Notes: generated by a model not told the origin, from the letters alone. Positions 16,725 to 25,357 are shown, counted from the stretch's first letter. The stretch: 44,399 nt of DNA from Paludibacteraceae bacterium (GCA_017464025.1 JAFUEI010000045.1:1-44399); one strand, 5' to 3'. A program made the numbers and translations.

Positions 16725-18467
16725 TCATAGAAGTTTCCTGTCTTGCAGCGTACCAACGGCTGCCAATACGCTTAGTGCCTGCATCCGTCCTTGCCAGCTG
16801 TCTTGCCGATAGACCTGTCTCACGCGTTTTTGCAGTTGCGGTTCGCTGTCCAACAGACCGATATGCCCGTTGTAATAGGTGTCAATATACGCGGCTAACG
16901 ACGGATTCTCCTGCAGCCACCGCATAGTCGGGTTCATGGCAATCTGTCCGTCTTCGTTGTTGAAGTCGTACAGATGCATGCGGCGCGACAAGCTTTGCAC
17001 CACTCGTTTTCCCAAGTCGCGCAGGGCGATATGCCGGTGCGCAATGTAGATTTCGCTGGGGCGCTGTCCGATTGTCTTTCCGTTGTGCGGCCATCGTGCG
17101 GCTTCCGGATAGCACCGTTTCACCCAACGGTCGTACAGCCGATAGTTGAACCGGTGCTGCTCGGGAATGGAGAGTACGTATTCCAGGAAGTCGGTATCCA
17201 AATAGGGCGAACAGGTCTCTGTTACGTTCTGCAGCCATAGCGTTACGGCAGGCTGGTAGCAGTTGAAACTTCTGGTGTACAGATAATATATGTTACGACT
17301 CTCATACCGTGTCAGATAATCGGTCGGCATCAGCAAGCGGTGCTCAGGGAAAACGGGCTGTAGGGCGCATTCGCTCCACCGGTAGCCTTTCCGTTCGCGG
17401 TCGATAGGCGAACTCACGATGTCGTCCCCGCCTACGCCTGTCGGCATCACCCCTGCGGTTTCTGTGTGCAGTTCCATGGTCGCATACTGCATCTCCGCTG
17501 CTCCCGCGTAATAGACCTGCTGGTCAGTGGCTCGTACGGCGGCGTCAATGTTTTTCAGGAAATCGCCGCCGTCCAGGGCCTTGTAATACCATGGCAGACC
17601 CAAGTGTCCGGCAATGGAGGCAGGAACCCTGTGGTCGGCAAAATCCTGCGGTGCATACGTGTAGGTCTCTATCGGTTCTTCACTCATGTCATGGGCCACC
17701 CATGTCAGCATGCGGGAATCCAGTCCTCCGCTCAGCGGAAACAGGTTGCGAAGCCCGTATTGCTTGTTCTTGCGCACAATCCGCCCGACGGCCTGCCGGA
17801 ACAGCCGGTCCAGTTCCGTCACCTCTTCATCCTCTGTCCGCTGCCGGTAGTGGTTGGCAAAGCGGTGGTAGCGTCTCACTTCCAACCGTTTCCCTTGAAG
17901 GCGCAAATACTCGCCCGCCTGCAGACGCCTGATGCCGCTTACCACGGTCTGCTCCGTTGGGGAAAAACCGAAACTCAGCAGATTGTACAGTCCGGCTCTG
18001 TCCCATCCCTTGTCTGATGTTTGGCCGGCAAGGTCTTGCAGCGAAGAGCTGACGCGGATATTCTCGCCCTCCTCTGTGTAGAACAAGAGCTTGCTCCCCT
18101 GCTGGTCGGTATATATGATACACACATCTTGCCGTTTGTCGTATAGCAGACCGCAGAACGAGCCCCGCAGGCGTTTCAGGAAAGTCTCGCCGTATTGCTC
18201 GTAGAGCGTCCGAAACAAATCCGTGCCTGTCTCTACGGCATATTCCGCTTGCAGTTCGTCCAGATTCAGTATTACGCCTTCGGTGGCGATGAAGTACTGC
18301 TCCGTGTCTGCAAACAACTTGTCGTTCATGAACTTGCACAGTGTGTGCTGGCGCACAAACAGTCTGTCGCCGCTCCACTCGCGCATCAGAGTCCCCGTTG
18401 TCTGGCGGGGTTGCCGGCTACGCATCTGCCGGGCATCGGGTCCGTATGTAACAGAGAAACCGTACAT
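16725..18467 (-). CDS. Asparagine-synthetase-like protein without the catalytic N-terminal Cys
   Basis: 580 residues. The C-terminal PP-loop ATP pyrophosphatase domain has SGGLDS at 246-251 and the later YLDTDFLEYVLSIPEQHRFN segment of the AsnB family. The N-terminal half keeps the glutaminase-like fold (YGETFLKRLRGSFCGLLYD, YTDQQGSKLLFY) but starts MYGFSV, so the Cys2 nucleophile needed to release ammonia from glutamine is absent. Such proteins occur in surface-polysaccharide and natural-product clusters, where they may form amide bonds with a free amine or use ammonia directly. It is the last gene of a tight operon, 5 nt after the CotH-like gene. Start ATG 18467 is chosen to follow that stop codon; the open frame continues upstream inside cotH. 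Confidence 0.82.
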   Translation of the reverse strand: MYGFSVTYGPDARQMRSRQPRQTTGTLMREWSGDRLFVRQHTLCKFMNDKLFADTEQYFIATEGVILNLDELQAEYAVETGTDLFRTLYEQYGETFLKRLRGSFCGLLYDKRQDVCIIYTDQQGSKLLFYTEEGENIRVSSSLQDLAGQTSDKGWDRAGLYNLLSFGFSPTEQTVVSGIRRLQAGEYLRLQGKRLEVRRYHRFANHYRQRTEDEEVTELDRLFRQAVGRIVRKNKQYGLRNLFPLSGGLDSRMLTWVAHDMSEEPIETYTYAPQDFADHRVPASIAGHLGLPWYYKALDGGDFLKNIDAAVRATDQQVYYAGAAEMQYATMELHTETAGVMPTGVGGDDIVSSPIDRERKGYRWSECALQPVFPEHRLLMPTDYLTRYESRNIYYLYTRSFNCYQPAVTLWLQNVTETCSPYLDTDFLEYVLSIPEQHRFNYRLYDRWVKRCYPEAARWPHNGKTIGQRPSEIYIAHRHIALRDLGKRVVQSLSRRMHLYDFNNEDGQIAMNPTMRWLQENPSLAAYIDTYYNGHIGLLDSEPQLQKRVRQVYRQDSWQGRMQALSVLAAVGTLQDRKLL

Positions 18468-18472
18468 CGTCT

Positions 18473-19993
18473 TTATAGCGCTCTCAAGGCGCGCCTCTTT
18501 CTGTCCAACCACCGGCCGGCCCTTGTCAGCGGGCTGATATGCAGACCAGCCCGCTCGGTCTGCGTGAAACAAACTTTCTCCGGCAGACGCTCGCCTGTCG
18601 CTTCCAGCACCCAATAGTCTCCTATATGGCGGTAGTCTTGCGCAATAGGCAGTGTGGTCTCTTCGCCTGCAGGCACCCACAGCATCACCTCTTTGTTGTC
18701 AGGATGCACAGTGTCCTTGCGGTCGAAGCAAAGATAAATACAAACCATCGGGCTGGCCTCTTCCACCAAACGGTCAAAGTAGGCCATGCGCCGCTCGGCA
18801 TAGTCTTTCAAGCGTGCCGTCGCTTCGCTGTAACGACGGCTCCGCACATTCTCAGGATACAGCCTCCTGTCACGCTCCGCTGCGTTAGTTATGCGCTCTG
18901 CCTCTTGCAGGCAGCTGTCAAGAGTCTGCCGCATGGCTTCCCGTATGCAGTCGCAATAGGCCTTTTTCGCACATTCCCTGAAGTCCTCATGCTGCCACAA
19001 GTAATAGTACAACCCCTTCTGTGCACTCTCCTTTGTCCGTCGCGGTGATGCCGCCCACAGCACTTCCGCGGCCTTGCAGGCGGCCGGTGAACGGGGGTTG
19101 TTCAGCGACAGGTCGGTGTCCCAAAGCGGACCCGCACCGATGCGCTCCTCGCCGGATGTTGTACGGCAGGTCAGATACACGCTGCCCGCACCGGCATCCT
19201 GATTGCCTGTCACCTCTTGCGCCGCATACTGGACGGCCAACTCCCCGATGTCCGCTATGTCAGCATAATACGTGCCCGTTTCAGGGTCTGTGCCGTCCGC
19301 CTGCATAACGGCCGACTCAAAGAGGTTGTATATCCGCTCTATCCGCTCCCGCTCCGCTTGGCTGTACCCTTTGCCTTCTTTCAAACTGACGCTTGTCCCT
19401 TGCCGGGATACAAAGGTCGCATCATCCTCATAGCCGCTGATGTAGAGTATGGCTCCCTTCCCTGTGCATGTCTCTGTCGGACGCGTGGTCAGCAGATACA
19501 ATCCCTTGTATTGGTTGTTTACGTAAAGCGACGCGTAGGCATAGTCCGCGCCGCCTAAGCCGCATCGCTGCGACAACTGCAACCCGACGGCATTGCGTAT
19601 GAAACTTTCGTCAAAGGCGTTGGCAAGCAGGATATAGCGGCTTGACGCACGCATCCCCGGCAGCGTGATGGTGTCGTGCAATCTCAGGCTGTATGGTTTC
19701 TTCCGCTCCTGCCACGTACTGTTTCCCCGTCCTTTCAGTTGCAGGGCCTCGTCGGCATACAGCGTGTCCCCTCGTCCCGTGAGGAGCACGGTCGCTGGCC
19801 GGCTTTTGTAGGAACGGTCCTCCTGGTGTTGTGCCCATGCCGCCTCGTTCATCCTGAACTCGATGCGCAGAATCGTGTCCTCGTCAGAAGGCAATGGCTC
19901 CCTGGGCGTGTCGCGGCAGGCCGCCATCCACCACAAGGGTAATGACACGGCAAGCAGGCGGCAGTATCGTCTTATGCTTGCTGCCTGTGCCAT
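18473..19993 (-). CDS. CotH-like kinase lipoprotein
   Basis: 506 residues. Probable lipoprotein signal ending WWMAAC (Cys26). CotH spore-coat-type kinase family motifs: LKGRGNSTW at 86-94, KKPYSLRL, then VTGNQDAGAGSVYL (Asp266) and the metal-binding WDTDLSL (Asp292, Asp294). Known CotH kinases phosphorylate Ser/Thr of secreted proteins; here a lipid anchor puts the kinase in the periplasm or at the cell surface, where its ATP source is unclear. The start at 19993 overlaps the end of the upstream FemAB-like gene by 22 nt, indicating translational coupling. An in-frame ATG at 20062 is less likely as it precedes the signal peptide with a charged tail. Confidence 0.82.
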   Translation of the reverse strand: MAQAASIRRYCRLLAVSLPLWWMAACRDTPREPLPSDEDTILRIEFRMNEAAWAQHQEDRSYKSRPATVLLTGRGDTLYADEALQLKGRGNSTWQERKKPYSLRLHDTITLPGMRASSRYILLANAFDESFIRNAVGLQLSQRCGLGGADYAYASLYVNNQYKGLYLLTTRPTETCTGKGAILYISGYEDDATFVSRQGTSVSLKEGKGYSQAERERIERIYNLFESAVMQADGTDPETGTYYADIADIGELAVQYAAQEVTGNQDAGAGSVYLTCRTTSGEERIGAGPLWDTDLSLNNPRSPAACKAAEVLWAASPRRTKESAQKGLYYYLWQHEDFRECAKKAYCDCIREAMRQTLDSCLQEAERITNAAERDRRLYPENVRSRRYSEATARLKDYAERRMAYFDRLVEEASPMVCIYLCFDRKDTVHPDNKEVMLWVPAGEETTLPIAQDYRHIGDYWVLEATGERLPEKVCFTQTERAGLHISPLTRAGRWLDRKRRALRAL

Positions 19994-20934
19994 ACATACT
20001 TCTTTATAAAATACATGCCGAGTGCTGTCCCGCGGTATCTGTACGCGCTCCATTCGCCGCACAGGGCCGTCAGGGTCCCGCGTATGCCGTTCTTGAATTG
20101 GTAAACGGCATTGGTGGAGTGGGCCGAAGCGCCCATCTTCTCCATGTCAAACACCCGCACACCCGCTTCCTGCAGCGTCTCCAACAGCTGGCGGTACATC
20201 TCGAAACCGGCATACAGCCCGTCCGCCTTTGCTCCGTTGGCTGCATAAATCAGGCCGGCTTCCTCTCCGCGAAGGTGTATCAGGATAGTCGCTATGCGCT
20301 CCTTGTCGCTTGTCTCGAGAAAATACAGCCGGAAGCGCTTGTCGGCAAGCAGCATCGCTAACGATGCCGAATCTGCAGGGACCCGCAGGTGCTTGCGTCG
20401 CCCCATCTCTTCGTACAGTCGGACAAAGTCGGCGCAGTCGTCCTGTGTCGGATTTCCCGTGTCGGTCAGCTTCAGACCGGCCGATGCCGTTTTCTTCAGG
20501 TGGCGCCGCCAGTTCTCGTCATACGAAACGGGTTGCTGCAGGTCGATAAGTTTGGTCAGCTCATACGAGAACGACCCCACCGGCCGTAGGTAGCCGGCCT
20601 GACGCATCCCCACCTCGCAGGCGGCGCTGTATGGGCGGCGGCTGTTCACTTCCACAATCTGGCACCCCTGCCGGCGCAGGTCCTCATAGAACTGCTTGTA
20701 GGTCGAGGCCTTCGTCTCTTTATGGCGCAGACATTCGGTGTCAACCATCAGCATACTGAGCCCCCCGAATCGTTTCACGTGTGCGGCACAGCCGATGTTC
20801 TCGTCTAAGAAATAGCGTACACGCTCCTCCCTGCCTCCGCTCTGCATCCTTATCCAGCCTTCCGACTGGCTGAACGGAACGTCGGCCCACGTCCGCACGC
20901 TTTCGTAGAATATCTCTCTGCTTACTTCTTCCAT
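19972..20934 (-). CDS. FemAB/GNAT-like acyl- or aminoacyl-transferase (2 of 3)
   Basis: 320 residues, cytoplasmic, no signal. It has the BioF2/FemAB-like layout of two GNAT halves; the second half is clearest, with GRRKHLRVPADS, IATILIHLRGEEAGLIYAANGAKADGLYAGFEMYRQLLE and a C-terminal FKNGIRGTLTALCGEWSAY. Relatives transfer acyl or aminoacyl groups to peptidoglycan precursors or exopolysaccharide sugars. Start ATG 20934 overlaps the upstream gene's end by 13 nt; its own 3' end overlaps the CotH-like start by 22 nt. Substrate unknown. Confidence 0.75.
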   Translation of the reverse strand: MEEVSREIFYESVRTWADVPFSQSEGWIRMQSGGREERVRYFLDENIGCAAHVKRFGGLSMLMVDTECLRHKETKASTYKQFYEDLRRQGCQIVEVNSRRPYSAACEVGMRQAGYLRPVGSFSYELTKLIDLQQPVSYDENWRRHLKKTASAGLKLTDTGNPTQDDCADFVRLYEEMGRRKHLRVPADSASLAMLLADKRFRLYFLETSDKERIATILIHLRGEEAGLIYAANGAKADGLYAGFEMYRQLLETLQEAGVRVFDMEKMGASAHSTNAVYQFKNGIRGTLTALCGEWSAYRYRGTALGMYFIKKYVWHRQQA

Positions 20935-21881
20935 GCCTTCCACAAAGCTATCGGTTTGCTGTATCTGCTCAGTTGGAAATAGGGGGTGGGCACGGCCCCG
21001 TACTGGCGGAAACTGTTCTCCACGCCCTCTATCATGCTCCCCTCGAAGTCCCAGGCCCGCGTGGTGCGGCTCACGCGCTTCATCGCTTCCCACACCACTA
21101 AGGTGGAGGCTCCGCTGGAGCGGTGTGCGGGGTGGATGGCCGAGACGAGCTCCCATGCACTCTGCTCGTTCCATACGGCGAACACGGCGGCATGGGTTTC
21201 TCCTGCGGCATCACGTGCGCGGGCTATCATGCCTTGCCCGCGTGCGCGGCTTGTGTCCACCGCGGAGCGTACTAACGCGCGGCTGAGCACATCCTTTGTG
21301 CCGCGGCCGGCCAACTGCAGGCATTGCAGGTCGTACAACTCGTCGGCCGTCATGCTGTAGTCCACGGTCAGACCGGCTTCTTGCGCCTTGTGTATCTGCT
21401 TCTGCTTGGCGTAGTCGAAGTGGTCGAAGACCTGCTGCATGTCGCTCAGGTCTTCTATCCGGTAGGTGTAGTGTGTCTCCTGGCTGTAGCCGGCCCAGTA
21501 GAAAGGCAGCCAGTTGGTGTACTTCGGTGAGCAGCGCACTTCGAAGAAGCTCAGCCTGAGAGCCTTCAACTGCTGCAGCAACTCGTTCTGCAGGCGTTTT
21601 TCGCGGCTCAGACGCTCCGACATACTCTCCCCCTCTGCGTCTTTTATCCATACGCCCGTATATTGCGTCAGTTGCGGGGTCATGGCATAGCGCATTCCCC
21701 ATTTGTTGCCGTACAGAAAGGGCAGGGCAGCTTCCGGCCGGCCGTGCTTGCCACAGGCCAACAGCACGTCCCACTGCTTGCCGTCGGGCTGTGTCACGGC
21801 GTCCAACCACCACGGCTGCAGAAACAGCGGCACCTCTTCGGTCTGCCGGCAGAAGGATAGGTATTGCTCTTTCGGTGTCAT
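20922..21881 (-). CDS. FemAB/GNAT-like acyl- or aminoacyl-transferase (1 of 3)
   Basis: 319 residues, cytoplasmic. Opens MTPKEQYLSFC followed by LFLQPWWLDAV, a motif shared with the divergent gene at 23008-23949. The C-terminal half has HAAVFAVWNEQSAWELVSA, STLVVWEAMK and the WDFEGSMIEGVENSFRQYGA signature of BioF2-like acetyltransferases. It is the second gene of the operon, 26 nt after aroC, and overlaps the next gene. It may modify a sugar or peptide carrier in the cytoplasm before flipping (inference from the nearby flippase). Confidence 0.78.
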   Translation of the reverse strand: MTPKEQYLSFCRQTEEVPLFLQPWWLDAVTQPDGKQWDVLLACGKHGRPEAALPFLYGNKWGMRYAMTPQLTQYTGVWIKDAEGESMSERLSREKRLQNELLQQLKALRLSFFEVRCSPKYTNWLPFYWAGYSQETHYTYRIEDLSDMQQVFDHFDYAKQKQIHKAQEAGLTVDYSMTADELYDLQCLQLAGRGTKDVLSRALVRSAVDTSRARGQGMIARARDAAGETHAAVFAVWNEQSAWELVSAIHPAHRSSGASTLVVWEAMKRVSRTTRAWDFEGSMIEGVENSFRQYGAVPTPYFQLSRYSKPIALWKAWKK

Positions 21882-21907
21882 GCTTCAGGATGAATAGTCA
21901 GGATGTG

Positions 21908-22912
21908 TCAGTTGGGGGAGCCTGCCCGCTGCAGCATCATCAGGTCGGCCACGGCTAAGGCCGTCATGGCTTCCACCACTGCGGGCGCTCTCAGCGCCAC
22001 GCATACGTCGTGCCGGCCGTGTATGCGGATGCTTGTGCGGCTGCCGTCGGTGCATAGGGCTTCTTGCGGAAGGCTGATGCTGGGGGTAGGCTTGAACACG
22101 CATCGGAAGGTGAAGTTGTTTCCGTCGCTGATGCCGCCCAACGCTCCGCCCGACTGCGGGTTCAGTTCGCTGCCGCGCCGGCTGCGTCCCTCGAAGCCGC
22201 TGCCGTAGTCAAATCCCTTGCAGGCGTTGATGCTCATCACGGCACAGGCTATGCGTGCCTGCAGTTTGTCAAACAAAGGCTCTCCCGTACCGGCGGGCAG
22301 TCCGCTCACGGTGCAGCCTACGATGCCTCCTATAGAGTCGCCGGCCGTCTGCACCTCGCGTATGAGTGTCCTGATGCGCTCCGGCTCCGTCTCGCCGCCT
22401 GCTTCCAGCACGCGGGCGCTTATCTTCACGCCCTGCATCTCCAGCCATTGGGCGGCTATAGTACCGGCCACTACGCGGGCAGCCGTCTCGCGGGCCGAGG
22501 CTCTTCCGCCGCCGCGAGGGTCGCGCACGCCGTATTTGGCCTGATAGGTCAGGTCGGCATGTCCGGGGCGGAATACGTCCTGCAAGGCGGCATAGTCCTC
22601 CGGCCGGCTGTCGCGGTTGCGGATGATAAAAGCGATAGGGGTTCCCAAGCTCACGCCATCCCACAGCCCCGAAAGAAATTCCACTTCGTCAGGCTCTTTG
22701 CAGGCGCGCTGCGACATGGCAAGACCGTTTTCGTATTCTTCCGCGGGGAAGCCCGCCGGCAGTAGCCTGCCTGCTCTTCGGGCAAGGGCGTGCCTGATAC
22801 GCTCCTTGTCCACCCGCAGGCCGGCAGGCAACCCGTCGAGCACGCCGCCTACGGCAACGCCGTGCGACTCGCCGAAGCTTGTGAAACGCAATATCCGCCC
22901 GATAGTGTTCAT
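21908..22912 (-). CDS. aroC: Chorismate synthase
   Basis: Last step of the shikimate pathway: 5-enolpyruvylshikimate 3-phosphate to chorismate, using reduced FMN. 334 residues, a little short of the usual ~360. Motifs: RFTSFGESHG near the start, GQRACKEP-like and RNRDSRPEDY segments, DPRGGGRASARETAARV, and GSGFEGRSRRGSE. I start at the ATG at 22912, 17 nt after the -7 box; the frame continues upstream through the promoter. It heads a five-gene operon whose other members are of the FemAB/CotH/AsnB-like set, so an essential biosynthetic gene shares a transcript with accessory genes. Confidence 0.95.
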   Translation of the reverse strand: MNTIGRILRFTSFGESHGVAVGGVLDGLPAGLRVDKERIRHALARRAGRLLPAGFPAEEYENGLAMSQRACKEPDEVEFLSGLWDGVSLGTPIAFIIRNRDSRPEDYAALQDVFRPGHADLTYQAKYGVRDPRGGGRASARETAARVVAGTIAAQWLEMQGVKISARVLEAGGETEPERIRTLIREVQTAGDSIGGIVGCTVSGLPAGTGEPLFDKLQARIACAVMSINACKGFDYGSGFEGRSRRGSELNPQSGGALGGISDGNNFTFRCVFKPTPSISLPQEALCTDGSRTSIRIHGRHDVCVALRAPAVVEAMTALAVADLMMLQRAGSPN

Positions 22913-22929
22913 CGTCTGGTAGTAGCGCA

Positions 22930-22961
22930 CAAAGGTAGCGCTTTTAATCCATATTTGCAAA
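22930..22961 (-). promoter_or_regulatory. Promoter of the aroC-FemAB-CotH-AsnB-like operon
   Basis: Minus-strand TACCTTTG (22937-22930) and TTTG (22961-22958), 20 nt apart. Its -33 box is one half of the palindrome TTTGCAAA (22954-22961), the other half of which is the -33 box of the divergent gene. Confidence 0.85.
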
Positions 22962-22985
22962 TTCCGCGGAAAAGCCCTACCTTTG
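22954..22985 (+). promoter_or_regulatory. Promoter of the divergent FemAB-like gene
   Basis: TTTG at 22954-22957 and TACCTTTG at 22978-22985, also 20 nt apart: an exact mirror of the aroC promoter. The two -33 boxes abut, so two polymerases could hardly bind at once. Confidence 0.85.
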
Positions 22986-23007
22986 CAACACCGTAACAGA
23001 AAATACC

Positions 23008-23949
23008 ATGACCAACAAAGAACGCTATCTGCAATTTGCGGCGGGCCGCGCCGACCTGCCGCTCTGGCTTCGTCCCTGGTGGCTTGATGCCGTCTCCGCA
23101 GGGCGACGCTGGGATGTTCTTCTCATCACCGACGGTGCAGACAACTTGCAGGCGGTGATGCCTTACACGGCCGGCAAGCGCCTCTTCATGACCTATGTCA
23201 GCCAGCCTCTCCTTACCGGCTGGCAGGGGGCATGGATATTGCCTGAAGTGCAAGACAGCGTGGAGACCATGCACCATGTAGCCGAGGAGCTCAGCCGCCA
23301 GTTGCAGGAACTGGGCATTGCTTATTATACGCAGGCCTATCGTCCTGACTCTCTGCTGCCTGCTTTGCTCAAGCCTCTTGGTTTCGGTCTGAAAGAGCGG
23401 CGTGTACTCACGGTGGACACCTCCCGTCCGTTAGACTCCCTGTTGGCGGCTTTTGCCAAGGGCAAGCGGGAAGAGTTGCAGCAGGCGCTCACGCTGACTG
23501 TGAGCCGCGAGATGAATCCGGAGGACTTCTGGCGCTTCTGCCAGCAGGCCAACGATACGGGCGGCAGCCGGTTGGCCTGTACGCGCGAATTTTTTCTGGT
23601 CATCTATCAGAAAGCCATGCGTGAAGGTTGTGGCGAGATGCTCCGTGCGGTCGATGCGGAGGGGCATACCCTTTCGGCCGTCTTCTTGCTCCGGGACAGT
23701 GAGGCGCTGTATTACTGGCTGCCTGTCAGCCTGCCTCGTACGCGCGACAACGGTGCCGCTTCGCTGTTGGTGTGGGAGGCTGTCAAGCTGGCTCGTCAGC
23801 TCGACCTGCCGCTTGATTTCTGTCATCCCGCCTCGCGTCGGATGGCGGCGGGGTTGCGTCGTTACGGTGCAAAGCAAACAGCGCAATACATTGTATCGCG
23901 CTGCTACAAACCGTTCTTCCGTTTTCTCCGCCTCTTCGGGCGTCTGTGA
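23008..23949 (+). CDS. FemAB/GNAT-like transferase (3 of 3), divergent paralogue
   Basis: 313 residues, cytoplasmic. Paralogous to 20922-21881: both open with a short M-x-x-K-x-x-Y-L-x-F head followed by L[FW]L[QR]PWWLDAV, share AS[LT]LVVWEA[MV]K-like and RYGA endings, and end in a basic, aromatic tail (CYKPFFRFLRLFGRL). In place of the DFEGSM signature it has DFCHPASRRMAAGL, so its active site may differ or be lost. It is expressed divergently from the aroC operon with a 22-nt leader, which argues that it works with that operon. Confidence 0.75.
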   Translation: MTNKERYLQFAAGRADLPLWLRPWWLDAVSAGRRWDVLLITDGADNLQAVMPYTAGKRLFMTYVSQPLLTGWQGAWILPEVQDSVETMHHVAEELSRQLQELGIAYYTQAYRPDSLLPALLKPLGFGLKERRVLTVDTSRPLDSLLAAFAKGKREELQQALTLTVSREMNPEDFWRFCQQANDTGGSRLACTREFFLVIYQKAMREGCGEMLRAVDAEGHTLSAVFLLRDSEALYYWLPVSLPRTRDNGAASLLVWEAVKLARQLDLPLDFCHPASRRMAAGLRRYGAKQTAQYIVSRCYKPFFRFLRLFGRL

Positions 23950-23962
23950 CGTTTCTGTCACT

Positions 23963-24046
23963 TGTAGAGACACATGCTGACGCGTCTCTCACACAAGATT
24001 CTGAGATAGGCATTTCGTGAGAGCCATTTGGTCAAATGGCTCTACA
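23963..24046. repeat. Paired inverted hairpin elements (REP/MITE-like)
   Basis: Two hairpins lie head to head. The first reads TGTAGAG...CTCTCAC (23963-23992); the second, in opposite orientation, reads GTGAGAG...CTCTACA (24017-24046) and has an 11-bp perfect core AGAGCCATTTG-GT-CAAATGGCTCT (24020-24043). Their outer ends match when one is inverted. They fill the gap between the convergent FemAB-like and DUF4861 genes. The rest of 23950-24176 shows nothing recognisable. Confidence 0.6.
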
Positions 24047-24176
24047 GATGTGTGTGGATATGAAGGATGCTTAGGCGGGGCGAATGGTCGGGGTGGGCAA
24101 GACGGGGGAGTACAGTGGGAGCGTGATAGTGACAGGGATATCCTGCATAACGTCTCTATGCGTTGTTTTTGGGGTG

Positions 24177-25328
24177 TCAGTTGTCGGCGGTGGTGACTTG
24201 GAGCGGTTGGCGGATGTGCCGGGCGGTGGCGGCGGTGGCACTGAACCAGTCGGCGTCGGCGGGATAGTGCCATTGGCTCCATCCTCCTCCGAAGTAATAG
24301 GTGAGCGTGTCGTCTGCCTTGTAGGGAGCCAGCGAGAGCAGGTGGCGGTCTTGTATGAGGACCTCTTGTGCATCAGGCATGACGACGGCGGCATAACTTC
24401 GCCCTTGTCGGATGCCTGCATCGCTGACAGCCTCTTCGGCATAGGCAATCCATGTGCCATTCTCGGCATAGGAGATGTTGTCGGTCGTTTCGTGGAGGAA
24501 GATGCCAGCGGCGAGTCGGAAGGTGTCGGGGAGCGTTTTTTCGCCGTCAGGGGCGATGGCAGCATCGTCAAACCACACAACGTCGGCCTTGTTGAGTTGT
24601 GCTCCGGCATCGGCGGTGACGGTGAGGGAGTGGTCGGGATAGGTGAGCCGGAAGACGACGCGCAGGGGCCCTTGGTCAATAACCTCCCAGTCTGTATAGT
24701 GGTTGCCGACCCTGAGTTGTGCATCCGCATAGGGTGCGATGCCTCCGCAGCCGAGCGTATGGGCGACCTTGTAGCAGTCGAGACCCTTTCCCCAATTGAT
24801 GTGGTAGGGCAGTTGGAGACGTAGGTCGCGGTAGTAGAACGAGTCCACCACCAATTCGTCAGTACATTTGAGCCATAGATCCACGCCGTTGCTCGGGTTC
24901 TCGTCGGCGAGTGCGGGCCCATACATACGGTAGGCGGCGCGGTCGTTTTCCCAAGCGAAGTCGTCTTTCCGCTCGGGGACATAGCGTGCGCTCACGCGCG
25001 GCGTGACGTGGGCGGGTCTGCCTTTTCGCCAGACGTAGCGCTGTTGCATTCCACCGCGTATGTCGGCCACTTGGAATATGACCGACTGGGGCTCCTCTCC
25101 GCCGTAATACATCACCTGAAAGGGCACCTTGCAGCCTGTCTCGTCGTAAAGGGCGTAGCGGTCTGCGTTGTCGGCTGTCAGGCGGAGGGCGCCGGCGCTT
25201 ACTTCGGCCATGTCGGCATAACGCTCGTCGAGGGAGGGGTTAGTGACGATGAGAGTGGTCTGCGGGGTGCATCCGCCGAGCAGGAGTGTGAGCAGGGCAG
25301 CCGTGCATAGGGATGAATAGCGGTTCAT
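24177..25328 (-). CDS. DUF4861-family lipoprotein of the pectin/uronate set
   Basis: 383 residues. Lipoprotein signal MNRYSSLCTAALLTLLLGGC (Cys20). The body fits the DUF4861 family: MYYGGEEPQSVIFQVADIRGG, a YERKDD-like RYVPERKDDFAWENDRAAYRMYGPAL segment, DCYKVAHTLGCGGIAPY, and a final TYYFGGGWSQW. The family lies next to uronate-degrading enzymes in Bacteroidetes and resembles galactose-mutarotase-like folds; the activity is not established. It is the last gene of the run after KduI and KduD, 29 nt after kduD. Confidence 0.82.
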   Translation of the reverse strand: MNRYSSLCTAALLTLLLGGCTPQTTLIVTNPSLDERYADMAEVSAGALRLTADNADRYALYDETGCKVPFQVMYYGGEEPQSVIFQVADIRGGMQQRYVWRKGRPAHVTPRVSARYVPERKDDFAWENDRAAYRMYGPALADENPSNGVDLWLKCTDELVVDSFYYRDLRLQLPYHINWGKGLDCYKVAHTLGCGGIAPYADAQLRVGNHYTDWEVIDQGPLRVVFRLTYPDHSLTVTADAGAQLNKADVVWFDDAAIAPDGEKTLPDTFRLAAGIFLHETTDNISYAENGTWIAYAEEAVSDAGIRQGRSYAAVVMPDAQEVLIQDRHLLSLAPYKADDTLTYYFGGGWSQWHYPADADWFSATAATARHIRQPLQVTTADN

Positions 25329-25357
25329 AGGTTGCTATGGTGCTGTATGGTTGATTG

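Noticed and set aside
24071-24982. 303-aa minus-strand ORF rich in Pro, Thr and Ser
   Set aside because: Overlaps the DUF4861 gene in another frame; low-complexity content without domains.
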